Notes: a model not told the origin generated them from the sequence alone. A stretch of 64,000 bases of DNA from Aulostomus chinensis (GCA_037954235.1 JBBMOA010000021.1:3872501-3936500), one strand, 5' to 3'; shown: positions 48,850-62,200, numbered from the stretch's first letter. Made by a program: numbers and translations.

Positions 48850-50313
48850 TCCTCATGTCAGCCTGTGGGTTCACGTCCTGGTTACCTGTTAGTCGTCTTT
48901 TATCCTGTGTCACGTCTTGTATGTCTGCCTCATGTCTGGCTGCTCACCGCTCTTTACAAGATGGGATGAATACAGACTTAATGCTGCGGTATGTGACAGT
49001 AAAATAATACCAGTCTTGAGTCCTTGAGTACTTTGCAAAACAAGAGTCAAACGACTTGTTTAAGTTGCAGCAGAAAGATACGTTTTGTTTTTTGACTTTT
49101 TGCCTTTGTGAAAGCAATTAGAAGCAAAGTCAACACAAATGAGAATGTCAAAGGTCAGATGCTGTGACGGGAAGGCATCGGGACGCTTGTGACGTTCACA
49201 CCCAGGTTTAAATCTGCTTACACACAATAAACTGCAGTTCCCACGGAGGGAGGATGTAATCTAATATCTAAAATATCGACCGCGTGTATACTACATAAAT
49301 ACATCAATGTGTGTATTTCTATAAATGTCTCAGAGCCTGGTGTAGTGGTGGATGCAACCCGTGACTCCCACGAAATCAAAGTAACATGAGACTGACTTTG
49401 AACTCCACATTGAGCCGTCCGAATGACCTTGGGATCACATTTGAAACCCCCTCTTTGTTATTGACCCCGCGACAGAGATAGCACAGACAGGAAGTGTTTG
49501 TAGTCCAGTCAATGGCAGGCCTCCACCTGCCTCCCCCTCCTCAGGGCAAAGAAATGTTTCCCTACCACAGATTTTAAAAGGTAGAGCAGACAGTGATATT
49601 TTGAAATGTACCGGGAGGGATTTGAAGTGACAAATAAAAGGAGACGTGTGATGAGGTTGTGGGGGGGGGGGGGGGCAAAAAAGAGAGAGGGGATGTGATC
49701 TTTGCGGAGAGGGAACCTGAACAGGAAGCGCTTAATCATATGCAGGGACTTGAGACTTACCTGACTCAGTTTGAATTTGACTTGGTATTCATGACTCGAG
49801 TCAGACGACTTTTTTCATTAAATATTTGCATTAGTAGATACTGAGAAGTTACTCTCTGATTTCTGACGTTAGTTACCCGGGAGTGTCAGCGAGGCGGTCA
49901 ACCCATCAGAGCAGGACCGGGACAAGTCCAGAGGCTCATCCAGGGTTTGGAATCAAGGATTTTGTGTGCAAGGTCTACAGCTCAAAAACCAGTGGCAAGA
50001 CTACAACAACATCCAACTTCATCAGTCACGACAAAAACCACCGGAAAGGAAACCCGGTTTTGTTTTCGCTAACTTTCCTGAAGATTTAGAACCGTATTTT
50101 TGTTCAAACACACTTGGCTGTACATCGAAAATCATTTCATCGAAACTTGGATGCCATCATTAGATTTCTATCAATACTCATCATTTGTTGATGCAAATGA
50201 GTAATCAATAAATGTAATTTCTGGGAGACGGAGTCGCGATGAGTGATCGATATAGAAGAAGCTGTAAAACAAATAGAAGAGCACAAGTCTCTTAATTATT
50301 TAAGAATCACAAC

Positions 50314-50356
50314 AAAGACCGTGTGACTGCGTGTCCTCGTGCGTCACACGGTCTTT
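50314..50356. repeat. Perfect 14-bp inverted repeat (hairpin)
   Basis: AAAGACCGTGTGAC at 50314-50327 is exactly complementary to GTCACACGGTCTTT at 50343-50356. The 15-nt spacer can extend the stem by a few further pairs (GCGT/GTGC-like) and close on a six-base loop. No gene or known element overlaps it. Confidence 0.85.
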
Positions 50357-52950
50357 TAGACTAGGTGTCAAACTTTTGCATGTTGGAGCACATTCCCAGA
50401 GACACACACTGGGTTGCTAATGAACTCTGGGATGGCAAAGCCAATAAAAACAATGTGCCATAATGAACCGTAATTACTTCCACTTAATGAACGCTTACAT
50501 GGCCTAATTTACAGTCTTGGGAAAACCATCACACCCATGCAGAGCATCTAGCGGTTCCTAGATCAGATCAGCTGTTGCGGTGTGTTTCATAGTGTTTAAC
50601 TGATCAGCCTCTCATCATAATGGACGTCTTTGGCCCTGAGCACATAACAAGCATGACAACTGGAAAAGGAAAAGCTTGCAGGACAGAGAGGAGGGACCTC
50701 AGAGGACCTGCAATTGAAGTTGACAATCTGCTGACCTTGGTTTTCTTGTAAAGACGGACTAAAACATGAACCGACATTAATGGATCGTCTCGCTGTTGCA
50801 ACACTCCACTCGATCTGTCTGTGTGACTCTGGCCTTGAATGGAAAAGACAGTTCCACTCTCAGCCTCGACAGAGAGCCCAAGTCTAAGCTTTAATGAAGC
50901 CCCTGAGGGCTTTAAGTCAGGAGCCGGTCTCACCTCTGGAGCGCTGGACCCCTCTGTAAATGAAGCTCACATGACCCTCGCTGCACATTCCCTGGGTTTA
51001 CCACATGCTCACCGAGGTGCAAGTGCCACGGTCAGCCAGGCTGACCAAGTGGGCTTGATGTTAAAAAAAAAAAAAAAAAGAATAAATAAAATAAAAGAAT
51101 CAATATTGTTATGAAGGTATACAAAATTTATATAAATACCTTTGGGAATTTAGTTGGAGGAGAAAAAAAAAACCTGGTTAACGGAAATCCGGAGAGAAGG
51201 AAGTTGTAAGGTGTGTAGGTTATCATAGAGGATGAGTATTAGATGCAAAGAAGCTGCATATATGCATGAGGAAACAGCGTATATGCAGAATTAGCCGCCG
51301 GTGCTGCACTTTATATTCCTGCAAAGTTATGTTTTCCAGCGAGATGCGGCATTGGCTGTCATGCCATTGGATATTACACGTTAAAATTGAATTGAAATTG
51401 TGATATTTTTTTTTTCTCACCTCGGGGTAAATATAACCAGTAAATAAATAAGTAAACCAATATGTCATCTGCAAAAGGTTAGTGGTGAAGAGTGTCGTAT
51501 GCCCACTGCTTCCACTTTGCTGATCCGGTCGGGACGTGAGGTTGGTCTTCGTGTCTTCACGTGTCCCGATGTCCTGCTCCCCTTCGCGTTATAATAAATG
51601 TAAAGGAGCCGAAGGTCAGCCTGATATAAAATGACACGTTGAGACCCAGGAAACTCAAGCACTGCCGCTTCTCATACATTCAACATTGATTCGAAGTCTC
51701 CAGAATTCTGCCGGGTGTTGATTTGGTGGCCTTTTGTGTGTTGTGGAAATGCCGCTAGTTAAGATTATGAAATCCAACTGTTAAGATATTGATTCTCTTC
51801 TTAATTAGAAATCTTATAAACCAATTAAGACACAGCTCCGTGCTATTTTTGGCAAAGATATGGCTGATTGAACAGAACGAATCAATGCTCCTCTGAGGGA
51901 TTTGCATGATATTATGCTTGGAAAGGGAGTGGAGACAGAACGGAATCCATTCAAAGGCAGTTATTGTCTGTCATTATGCTGCCGTCCTTGCAAAATAACG
52001 AGCACATGAATTTTTAATATCACAATTTCGTTTGAGTGTCTTTAAGCTACAGAGGCCAAGATATTTTCCAAAACTAGAGTCAGAGTAAGTCAAGCTTCCA
52101 TCTGCTGGAGGTTCTGCGTTAACCTCCCCCTCTCCTCCCCAGCTATCGCTTCTTCTCTCTGCATTAAAAAGTAAGAATTCTGCTGCTAACTGACATGGTA
52201 AGCATGTCAAATTGATGGGCTATTTTTATCCCAAAAGCAAAGCACAAGGGAGGGGACAAAGTCCACGCATAAAAGCCTTGCCTGAAGGTAAAGCTTTCAA
52301 CAGACAGATAATGCAACTGTTTCCTATAAGAGAGATTTAAGCAGTTTTATATATTTATTTCGGAGCTTTGTTGTGCCGGAGTTGAACTTGAACTCAAGGT
52401 TGGCTTAGAAGTCAACACAGAACAGCTTAACTTCCCATGATGCTTTGTAGCGAAGTCAGAATAGCCTAAAAACAAGTTTGGCCAGGCTTTTTAGTGGTTC
52501 TCTTGAAAGGTTAGCCACAGCTTTGACATTATAGAAATTCAAAATATCAAAGTGTTGGGCAATATTAACTCTGTTTGCTTTGAATTCTGTTTCGTTTTGT
52601 TCAAAACCTTTTGAAGCAATATGAGAAATAACAGTAGAATTAGTTGAAATATATATACTTTGTTAATACAATTTAAAGTTTGGGAGGAAAGGCCTATTAG
52701 TTTTGGACCGGTTCTTCAACATCGTGAAATAGGAGAAGTTCTTTGTCCACTCGACCTTTATTTGCCGCTAAGAGTGCATCTAAATCCCGTTGCGTGTCAT
52801 GGGTCAAGTCTGGAGTCACCTGAGGAAATTTGCAAAAACAGAACAACCTGTTTTTGATAATAGGTAGAACCTCTCTCCCTCTCTGGAAATAAAGTGAACT
52901 CTTTCCAGAAACACTCCTTGGCAAGACCTTGAGTTTTTAAAAGACTATAT

Positions 52951-52951
<1 letters not shown>

Positions 52952-53003
<52 letters not shown>
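52952..53003 (+). repeat. (GT)n microsatellite
   Basis: About twenty-five GT units followed by GGGGAGGGGG. Confidence 0.97.
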
Positions 53004-53004
<1 letters not shown>

Positions 53005-53183
53005 GAGGGGGAGTAACAGGCCAAACATTCATAAAGCGGCCCTGCAGGGCTCAGGAGATGACCAGTGTGATGACAGAGGGACGCTCTCTTTCATCTGAGA
53101 GGGGATGTAAATACCGGCGGTGGCAGATTCACTGTCACTTCAGTGAATACTTGTGCGCCCTCACCGCCATGCTGCTCTTCAGC

Positions 53184-53310
53184 ATCCAGCCATCCATTTT
53201 CTATACCGCTTATCCGTTAAGGGTGGGGGGGGGGGGCTGGAGCCTATCCCAGCGGACATTTGGCGAGAGGCGGGGCTCACCCTGGACGGGCCGCCAGTCC
53301 ATCGCAGGCT
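53184..53310 (-). mobile_element. Truncated SINE (3' half)
   Basis: Minus orientation. It has the tail motif ATGGATGGC, a poly-G/C interruption (53223-53236), CTGGGATAGGCTCCAGCC and GATGGACTGGCGGCCCGTCC. The head and core are missing. This subfamily variant carries TGTCCGCTGGG rather than GCTGCTGGG before the GATAGG motif. Confidence 0.8.
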
Positions 53311-55329
53311 CTTCAGTACATCAGTTATATTCATGATGGCCTCATTCATGTCAGTCGGACTGAAGATGGCACAAATGTTTTAAATGACGTGCTTGTGCAC
53401 AAATGCTCTTCAATAGTTTTTAAGGATAAGTTACGGTTCCCGGGAATTCAATCAGGACAGCTCTAACGCCGTTTTCTCCTGGTTTGTGTTTTCTTTAAAT
53501 AAGTTAATTTTGTCGTCACAGAACCCCACCGCTTCTGTTTACCTCTCTGACGGCGCTGTGCTGGCAAAGCACATCCCTCTGTGTTAGAATGGCAAAGTCA
53601 GTGGAAGTTGCCGCTCCACAGATCTCGGAGGCTGATGAATGCACAAACACAGAGTCAGATTGCATTTGCACACGCGATTGATGTCGTTTTATCTGCATTT
53701 CAAATGTCTCTTTATCACGCTGCCAAGAGTGTATGGCACATCTCCTCCCCAGGACAGCTGACAGAATGTAATTCTCATCATCTCCGATTCAAGTTGAAAT
53801 GAGCCTGCTTGCCAGGGAAGAAAGAAAAATAATATTCAAAATACTCGACTAAAGAAACCATGTTTTGAATTTTATAAAATGTCCAAGTTAACTATTTATT
53901 GAAGAGTTGTTGGTCATGTAATTTTTGAAGTGTTGTATTTTAAGTGATCAGAAGACTCCAGCCAAGACCAATCTGGGTTCCATGTTAAAGCTGCTGTTCT
54001 GTACATCGTGTGGGGGGGAAAAACCCACCCATTGATGCTCAGAAAGCAGTGTTTGTACTTAAATATGATGAATGAATTATTGATTAAACGACATAAATCG
54101 AGAGGATGTCTTTGTGTGTGATCTTGATCGATGCTGCTAGTCCTTGATAGCCGTGCGTTTCCTAACCCCAGATTATGGCCTCTTATGGATTTGGTAGCAT
54201 TTCCAATATCAGGAGATTTGCCACTGGCGATGAATCTGATAAAGACAGACACCGGAGTTTTAGTTCGATCCTTCACGCCGTCTGCTTCATGTGAGGGTGG
54301 GTAATATGAAAGCTTCAGCTCCGGCGCTGTGGAGACTCCTCACATGACCATTTTAACGGTCACATTTTTAGCCAAAAGGCCCAAATACAAAACAACAGAT
54401 GAAGTTTTTAAGTACTTCTTCTTTGTGTCTTTAGTCATTTGCTTTTGCAGCATGGATTTTGGTCAAATTTGGCACGCTGGGCTGCTGAGTACCGTGGGTG
54501 GGCACGAGCCTCCCAGGCCCATCCCCGACTTCGCCACAGCACTGCTGCCTGACCGACTCTCCCTTCAGATTCGGCCTGTTAGATTACGTCCATCTAACCG
54601 AGCCAATTCTGGAAACTCTGGTTCTCTTCCAAATGAGTGGCCACTTGTCCAAGTTTTATTTTCTCTACTGAGTGCCAGAGCCTCTGCTTTTGAGCCACAA
54701 ATGTCTTGTTAGCTCATTCATGGTGAATCCTGCTGGGTGTGTTTGCTTGATTTGAATGTCAACCTCTGGATTAGTTTGTTTTCCCCACAGCGATGGAGCG
54801 CGTGCCAGTAGCAGATAACTGGGAGAATTATTTCTAGCGACTTGGCTCGGATAACTGGAAGTTTATTATCCCAGATTTTGAAGAAAATGTTCATCTTTTA
54901 CCCATGAGGTGATCGTGAGTGTGAGATGAAAACATCCAAGGTTCTCTTTGTTGCTGCCGTAGCTCGCAATTGCTTTTTATTAGCCGCTACAACAGACGAG
55001 CATGTTGGTCTCAAGCACGGTGTTCGCAACGTCCGTAGCCTTCCTGCTGAGGCCTTTGTTGTGGACCGATGACTGCTTCAGCATGCTGTGGATGGGGGTT
55101 GTACGTCAATATGACTTAAATATAGCACATACATTTCTAATCAAACGTTTTGCTTCTGCCTCCGCACACAAGCACTTCATTCCTCACCTTGGCTTCTCCT
55201 TTATGACGGCAACACTCACTGGTCATCTGCCACCTCGTTTGGTCTCGGTTGTCTTTCCCGTTTTATCTCTGGGATCCTGACGACGGTGGCCAGCAGAGCT
55301 CCTGTCCAAGTGAGGATTAAAACTTTAAA

Positions 55330-55332
<3 letters not shown>

Positions 55333-55384
<52 letters not shown>
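55333..55384 (+). repeat. (CA)n microsatellite
   Basis: About twenty-six perfect CA units. Confidence 0.97.
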
Positions 55385-55386
<2 letters not shown>

Positions 55387-55699
55387 AGGCTCTTTTGGGA
55401 CTGGCATCCAGCAAATACTGCCCACGCTGAAATAGGTTTCTCAGTTTCTGTTGGCATTGAATTTGAGGAGAGGCACCACCACTATTTTCTTTCATGATGG
55501 ACTGTCGACCGTCTCGCCTGGGTAACGCAGATTCAGCCTCTCTCTCCACTGCATTTCCTCTGCTACGTACTAGAAATAATTTGCAAAGCTGAATATCCAA
55601 GTTAGCTGAAGTACCATTAATGCATCCTCATGCCCAACACAGCATCCTCCAGCACTCTTTTTGAGATCCCATTTTCCTTGTTGGAGTTGCTCGTGTTTT

Positions 55700-55720
55700 T
55701 CTTCTTCTTCTTCTTCTTCT
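55700..55720 (+). repeat. (CTT)n microsatellite
   Basis: Seven CTT/TTC units, passing into poly-T. Confidence 0.93.
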
Positions 55721-56228
55721 TTTTTTCTCATACAAGCCACTTGAGGAATGTTTTGGGTTTGATTGGCAGCATGTGCCCTGGATCCTCAGACACACAGACT
55801 AGAAATCCAAGAGAAAATAGAGTTTAGTTTTCCCAGAACACAGACTGGGGTGGGGGGGGTGTTGGTGCCGGTGTCAGAAGAGGAAACGCCTGCAGTCGTT
55901 TCTCAGTCAGCAAACTACGCGTGAAATACGTGGCTTTAATTCAGTACATCTACCATCAACACTGACCAGACGTGGCTGCACCTTCTCTTTGAGTAAAAAA
56001 CACTCTTACATACACTTTTTACTGCTTTGACCTAAACTTCGACCCAGGACTCCATATTCTTGAGCCTCTGGGCTGTAACAGCTGTGGGCTGGAGCCGCTA
56101 TGTTTCAGGGTTATCCATACATTCCATTTTTGTGATTTGCAACATCTCAAGAATTCCTTGAAAGTTTTTGTTCTGTTTTGTTTTTTGGTTGTTGTTGGGT
56201 TTTTTTTTCAAATTTGGAACAATAATGC

Positions 56229-56600
56229 GGGCGGCACGGTGGTGCAGCGGTCAGCACTGTGGCCTCACAGCAAGAAGGTCCCGGGTTTGAGTCCCGGCTC
56301 CAGCACAGGATCTTCCTGTGTGGAGTCTCCATGTTCTCCCTGTTCCTGCTGGGTTCTCTCTGGTACTCCAGCTTCCTCCACAGTCCAAAGACATCAAGAG
56401 GGACCAGGTTAATCCAGACTCTAAATTGACCGTAGGCGTGGCTGGGAGAGCCAATGGTTGTCTGTCTCTATGTGTTGGCCCTGCCATGGACTGGTGACCT
56501 GTCCAGGGGGAACCCCGCCTCTCACCTGAAGGCTGCTGGGATAGGCTCCACCCCCCCATGACCCTGAACAGGATAAGAGGTAGAAAATGGATGGATGGAT
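56229..56600 (+). mobile_element. tRNA-derived SINE, full length with perfect target-site duplication
   Basis: Head GGCGGCACGGTGGTGCAGCGG (box A-like) and GGTCCCGGGTTTGAGTCCC (box B, near the RNA polymerase III consensus GGTTCGANTCC). The core and GGGATAGGCTCCACCCC follow, with the tail ATGGATGGATGGAT. Both sides carry a perfect 13-bp duplication GGAACAATAATGC (56216-56228 and 56601-56613), so this insertion is comparatively recent. Confidence 0.95.
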
Positions 56601-56649
56601 GGAACAATAATGCAAAGGGATTGAAGGATGAACAGTAATAAACGGTTAA

Positions 56650-56765
56650 AGTTTAAGGTCACATTGTAAGTGAGTGCGATATCTCGGGTTTAACCTTGAG
56701 GGACAGAAGGTTTTGGTGGTCAAAGGTCAAGGTCGCTGTGACAGGCACGCTCTGCAGAGGAATCG
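56650..56765 (+). repeat. Fragment of a teleost interspersed repeat (family B-like)
   Basis: GGTTTTGGTGGTCAAAGGTC, then AAGGTCGCTGTGACAGGCAC; the first motif is shared with 31290-31310. Class not determined. Confidence 0.45.
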
Positions 56766-58808
56766 GTGCTCGTGTGCATTTAGGAATCAGGAATAACAAA
56801 TAATTGCCATCATCCTGATCGTTTTATGTTCTCTAGACTGCTCTGGTCAAGCTACACGCTGGTTTTCCACAATGAATGTTTGTCATATCAACTCATGAAT
56901 GGTAGTTTTCCATATTTATTCAGTCCTGTTGAGCAGTTGGATCAGCTTTCTCCTCCAGCTACGCTAACATTCTCTCATTTTGTTGTTAACAGCAGTTAGT
57001 GATGCCTCCTCTGGGACGAATCCCATTTGTCTGTGTGTCTTTGATCGCTGTTATTTCCTTCCCCTTGACTTATTGCAGTCGACACGCCGTCAGCATCTGT
57101 CCCTCTTCCTTTGTTTATATCAGATTACTAACCACATACATTCCCTGAAGTGACATCAAGGAGGCATGGACACCACGTCTGTGTTTTCCCTGGCGGTGAA
57201 TCTCCTCCGGTCTCCTGGCGCATGCTGGTCAAATAGGTATTGAGTAAGAATTCCCCTGCGTCGAGGCTTTCTTGTCTCTTGTTGTATTGTGTAACCGCGT
57301 TTCTTCTTCTCTCCTGTCTGTCGCTTTGTAGTTCTTCTCTTTTCACCACACTGTCTGCTGTGTACATATTTAGAAAGGTTGAAAGAACATTCAGAATCTG
57401 CTCTTACTCATAAAATATGGAACTGAAGTGTGACTGATGTTCCTAAAGCTTAAAATGAAATGTGTTCAGGCTGTCGCTGAAGACCAGAGACAGTGCTGCG
57501 ACGAATGTGAAGACGCGTCACATCTCAATCAATGTAAATGCCCTGTAATAGCCAGAGGACAATAAGCTAATAAGAAAACTTTAAATTCCCAGTATGTCCA
57601 GCAGTGAGAATCCTGCTGATTCAGTGTCTCCTTTCAACCAGCATTTGATTGAGAGGTTTGCTTCATTGATCTGAAGACTCCCACTGGACACTTTTATTTC
57701 TGCTGATGCCCAGAGAATGAGGACATCATTAGCCATTTTGTTTAGAATCTCATAAAACACTGTTATTTATGCAGGCGGTGTGAAGAGATTGCAGCTTGTA
57801 TGTTAAAGGCTGGGAGAGACGGGACAAAGCGTGCTTCAGACTTCATCAGTGCACAAAGGGGAACAGCGTGTTCATTTCCCTGACGCGTAGAGAAAACGAG
57901 AGACACTTGCGAAGATGGCCGTCACAAACAAATGAGCTCAAACTTCTTGTTGTCTTGCCCGTCGTGACAGCATCATTTTATAAAAACTGTTCCTCCTTTT
58001 TTATCCTAACCCACGTCAATAATACGCCCTGCCGATGTTTCAAAATCGTCTGAAAAATGCATCACAAAGAAGTGCTTTTGATTTTTTTATAGTCAAGCAC
58101 TTTAACTTTCAGTTTTTTGCGTTTGTTATATAAAACCTGTGTTGTGTATCACATGTATCCGCCGTCAACCGGAGTGACATCACCCCCCATAACATTAAGA
58201 GTTGTGTTAGCGACGGATGCTAGCACCCCACAGTTTTAGCTTCCTCGTTAGCCTGTCTGCTTTTCTTTCTTTGGGGGGGGCAGGTTAAAACAAACGAATG
58301 AATCGTTTTGATCAAAGGTGGTAGTCTACAAACCCTCAAACCTGCCAACACGATTGTGCAACTCAAAGCTGATCTGACCACTAGCTGTTGGTCACCGTGT
58401 CCTGTGCCGCATGCACGACCAGCAGGACCACCGACGGATGAGCTGCCGGCTGCGCTGGGCCAGATCGCAGCATCACGAAACCTACTGTTCGTACTAGAAC
58501 GTCAAAATAAAAGTACCAGTGTGTACCTACAGGGATAAAAGGTCTGTTTCGGGGGCGGGATCCTTTTTATTGGAAGGCAGCTTTAAAGGAAGGTAACATT
58601 CTTTAAAAGTGTACCTGGAAGAACAGAACTGTTCTTGTCTCATATCTCCTTTTTTTTTTTTTTTATTGTGTAGAACATCAGAAACAACAACAAATCTCTG
58701 TTGGTCACATTTAGCTTCCATGTTGTTCCTACATGCAGTTCATATGCAGAAATCAATGTATTTGAATGTCATGAGTGGAGAGACTGGCATCGTGTTTAGA
58801 GAGCATCA
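56766..58808. other. No gene seen
   Basis: Unique-looking intergenic sequence with a T-rich run at 58649-58664 and a G8 run near 58274. There are no recognisable coding exons. Confidence 0.4.
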
Positions 58809-58821
58809 AACTGTTGAACAG

Positions 58822-59199
58822 GCGGCCTGGTGGAGCAGTGGTCAGCGCTGTCGCCTCACAGCAAGAAGGTTGTGGGTGGAGCCCCGGCTGGAGCACAGGG
58901 TCTTTCTGTGTGAGTCTCCATGTTCTCCCTGTTCCTGCGTGGGTTCTCTCTGGTACTCCAGCTTCCTCCACAGTCCAAAGACATCAAGAGGGGACCAGGT
59001 TAATCCAGACTCTAAATTGACCGTAGGCGTGGGTGGGAGAGCCAATGGTTGTCTGTCTATATGTGTTGGCCCTGCCAGGGACTGGTGGCCCGTCCAGGTT
59101 GAACCCCGCCTCTCGCCCATAGCCGCTGGGATAGGCTCCACCCCCCACACCCCGCGACCCTTAACAGGAATAAGCGGAAGACGATGGATGGATGGAGAC
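58822..59199 (+). mobile_element. tRNA-derived SINE, full length with target-site duplication
   Basis: Head GCGGCCTGGTGGAGCAGTGG. The box B region is degenerate (GGTTGTGGGTGGAGCCCCGG), so RNA polymerase III transcription is unlikely now. The core and tail are complete, ending ATGGATGGATGG. Flanked by 13-bp repeats AACTGTTGAACAG (58809-58821) and AAGTGTTGAACAG (59200-59212), one mismatch. Confidence 0.92.
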
Positions 59200-59212
59200 A
59201 AGTGTTGAACAG

Positions 59213-62200
59213 CGCAGCCTCTGCTAACGTAGGTCACATGGAGAATCAATCCCTCTGTTTTAGCCCACGTCCTCATCTAAATCCCTGCTCTCTGAAGGCT
59301 CGGTTTGCCTCTTGGTTTTTGGGATGTATGGAGTGGCCACACAGCCCAACTGAAGCCGCTCTGCTAAACTGTTAAAGTTTGTGAGGAGTGAATCTTTCAG
59401 ACCAGCTAGCAAACCACCAGTGGAGGTTTGGGCTGAAGAGCTGATCAATAACACTTGAGCTGCGACGATGAGCAGGCTGCTCAGGCTCATGATGAATACT
59501 AAACGAATGAACCAGGCGCCTGCAGGAGAACCATTCCTGATTCCTCCTGAACAAACTTCTGAAGAAAAGAAAATGAAAGACTGGAGCTAAAATGCCTTTC
59601 ATGAAAATGGCGATCAGGTGTTAAGAGGCGGACGGCCCCTCGGGGGGAGTCAGACCTTTCATTTGACCTGGATTAGATGTTGATGGCCCGCGATTATTGA
59701 GGATAGAACACGCATTTCTGTGTCACTGCACCGCGAGGGAGGGGTCAATCCTTTCTTAATGAACTTTAGAGGGAAATGTATTCATGTATGTTTTTCTCCT
59801 GGCTGTGAGATGGGTTGTAAAATTTCCATTTAGAAATGAAATGGAAATCGATTTTAATGCATCTGTGTGTTCTTCCACTCTTTCCGCTCTCCTGCCTTTA
59901 GTGCGGCCGTAAACGCGTGCAGGAGCCCCTCGCACAGCTGCACTAAAAGTTAACCTTCAAATCTAATTAGAACTCCGGCGGTAACATGACGGGAAAATGC
60001 TCCTTGACTTATGTGTGATTAGTTTGTAAAATCTGGCAGAAAATTAGTCGAGTGAATCATTCACTGTGCATCCACACTGCTCGCCGAGAGGTGGTTGAAG
60101 AGTTTCTGCGTCCAACAGGATTACAGGGAAATTAAGAATTAAGGATGATGCAAGTTTAGGTCTCTAACAGCTGCGTTTATGTGTTGTGGGGGAGTTTTAT
60201 GAATTCAAGGAAATGGGCTTTTTACTTCAAGGTTTCCCTGATTTTCAATCCCTCTTTAGTGAATATTACTGATCATTATTTAATAAACAAATGTGAAAAT
60301 GATGAACAATTATTGGACAAATTCATTGCTGGATGTTTGAAATGGTGGGAATTGCAATGATAAAAAGCAAACTTGGTGATTTGCTGTTTCTTGTGCCCGA
60401 TGTGTTCTTCTTGAATTGGAAATCTAAAAGTGTGTGTATACACTGACATCTAGTGGAGGATGGTGAGAGTTGCAGGGAAGAAAATACTCAACAAAATGAG
60501 CTGGTGACAGAAGTCATTATCCATAAACGAGGCAAACTGCATTGGAAGCCAGCAAAATTGGCAGTTTAAAGCAAATCATTGTGTTGACATTGTTCTTCCT
60601 GCCCACTGTTGACAAAAATAACAATCTTTTTCCCAGAACATTGTTCATTTCTCTGTACAAAAATCTGTTAAAGCAAAAAAAGATGCATAACAAAAACAAT
60701 AAGAATATTACTCATTTTAAGTATGAGTTCAACTTGGATTTATCTTATAAAATGCTTTATAAAGTGGTCAACATTAATTAACAAACAGAAAAGAAAGAAT
60801 AACTGTGGTTAACAGGAGTAATGCTAATTGATATGAATGAGTAAACAAGGACAATGTCCTTGTTTTTGATGTGATGCATTAGATGAACACAAAAGACCGC
60901 TGTCCCGCAGAGAGGCCGCGTTAGAGCCCGCCGTCTAACTCCTAGCTCTGTATTTCATTCAACATCCCTTCAATCCACGGCATTGGGTTTCCTTGATAAA
61001 TAAACAAGTCGACTTTAACCGGCTCGAGAGCTCGCGTGAAAAATTTCATCAAATTTGAGTTTGTATTAACGCTGAAAAAGCTTAAATTCTAAAGGGTTCG
61101 TGAACTTTCAAGCGTCACTTATTGAACAATCTGTTGTTTCATCTTATTTGGGGATCTGGGAGGCTGAGCGCCGCCAACAAACTGCTGTCAACACGGATAA
61201 CAGACAAAGGGAATGTGAACATCTACTGGCTCTGAGACGGTTATTTTATTTTGCAGAGCTTTGAAACATGTCATCAGTTCAAAATGGGCTTTAGAACAAT
61301 TAGATCACAAAGTGTAAAGATGGGTTTTTTGTTTTGTTTTGTTTTGTTTAGGGGGTTTTTTTGTTTGTTTTTTTGGAAATGTGAAGTAGAGCTGGGGTCT
61401 CCAACCGGGAACCTCGAGAGTAACTCAAGAGGTTGCAGGAACATTTCCAGCGAGTGAAATTAAACTGAATTCATGTGATTTGTGCTCATCAGTGTAACAG
61501 CCTCTCTCCATTATTCACAGAGCGGCTTCGCTTTTTGTTTGGTTCATGTTCGTGGAGGCCATGCTGCTAAACTTTTAATAGCTGCCTGCTGCCAGCGTCT
61601 GGAGCCGACCTTCAGAGGCTGTGATTGATCTGGTTCTGGGCGGGTGTGTGGCGCGCTCGTCAAGGTTGCCGAACACTGCGCTGGCAGAGGTGGGTACTCT
61701 GGAATCCTAATTTTAGGATATCTGTTGAACAGCTTTGATTCCAGTTGCGAAGAAATCCAGCAGACATGAAAATGAACTGGATAGTTAGTTAATTAAAGTT
61801 TTATCATCCGTCTTTCATGGCATGCATGCACGAGTACAGTTTTTAGAACGATTAAAATGAAGGCACGACACTGGACACCAGCAATATCTGACACAAGTGT
61901 ATACGTAAACAAATACGATCCTAATATCAACACTGACCTGGAGCCAAGCATCGGCATCCAAGGAGGAATACAGCCTTAAATACTACTGATACAATTGATA
62001 CATTCCTGCTTTTAGTCTATTATCAGGTGTTTATCTGAGGGAAATAGAAAGAAAATATACAACAAAACTGCAAAATGGCCTTCTAAAGGTCAGTGGCGAC
62101 ATTTGGGGCCACTGATCAAACGCAGTTTTGCTTTTAAAACAACTGTCCCATAATAGAACAAATGTAAACATATAAAACATGAAGAACCTGCAGAGCTCCA

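Larger units (their letters stand above)
48850..53183. other. Gene-free stretch; poly-G, poly-A, a perfect hairpin and a (GT)n
   Basis: Contains a G15 run (49661-49675), the 14-bp-arm hairpin at 50314-50356, an A17 run (51063-51079), a low-repeat, TAAT-rich block at about 51770-51960, and (GT)n at 52952-53003. No coding exon is recognised. Confidence 0.4.
53311..56215. other. No gene seen; (CA)n at 55333-55384 and (CTT)n at 55700-55720
   Basis: Unique-looking sequence with two microsatellites. The frame at 54329-54712 is open but has no recognisable domain and no start context or splice partners. Confidence 0.4.

Noticed and set aside
54329..54712. 127-residue plus-strand ORF
   Set aside because: No domain or homologue recognised, and no exon structure.
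56251..56310. tRNA gene suggested by box A and box B motifs
   Set aside because: The motifs belong to the tRNA-derived SINE head. No complete cloverleaf with acceptor and anticodon stems can be drawn.
58609..59208. 199-residue plus-strand ORF
   Set aside because: Most of it translates a SINE. The same peptide fragments appear at the other SINE copies in either direction.
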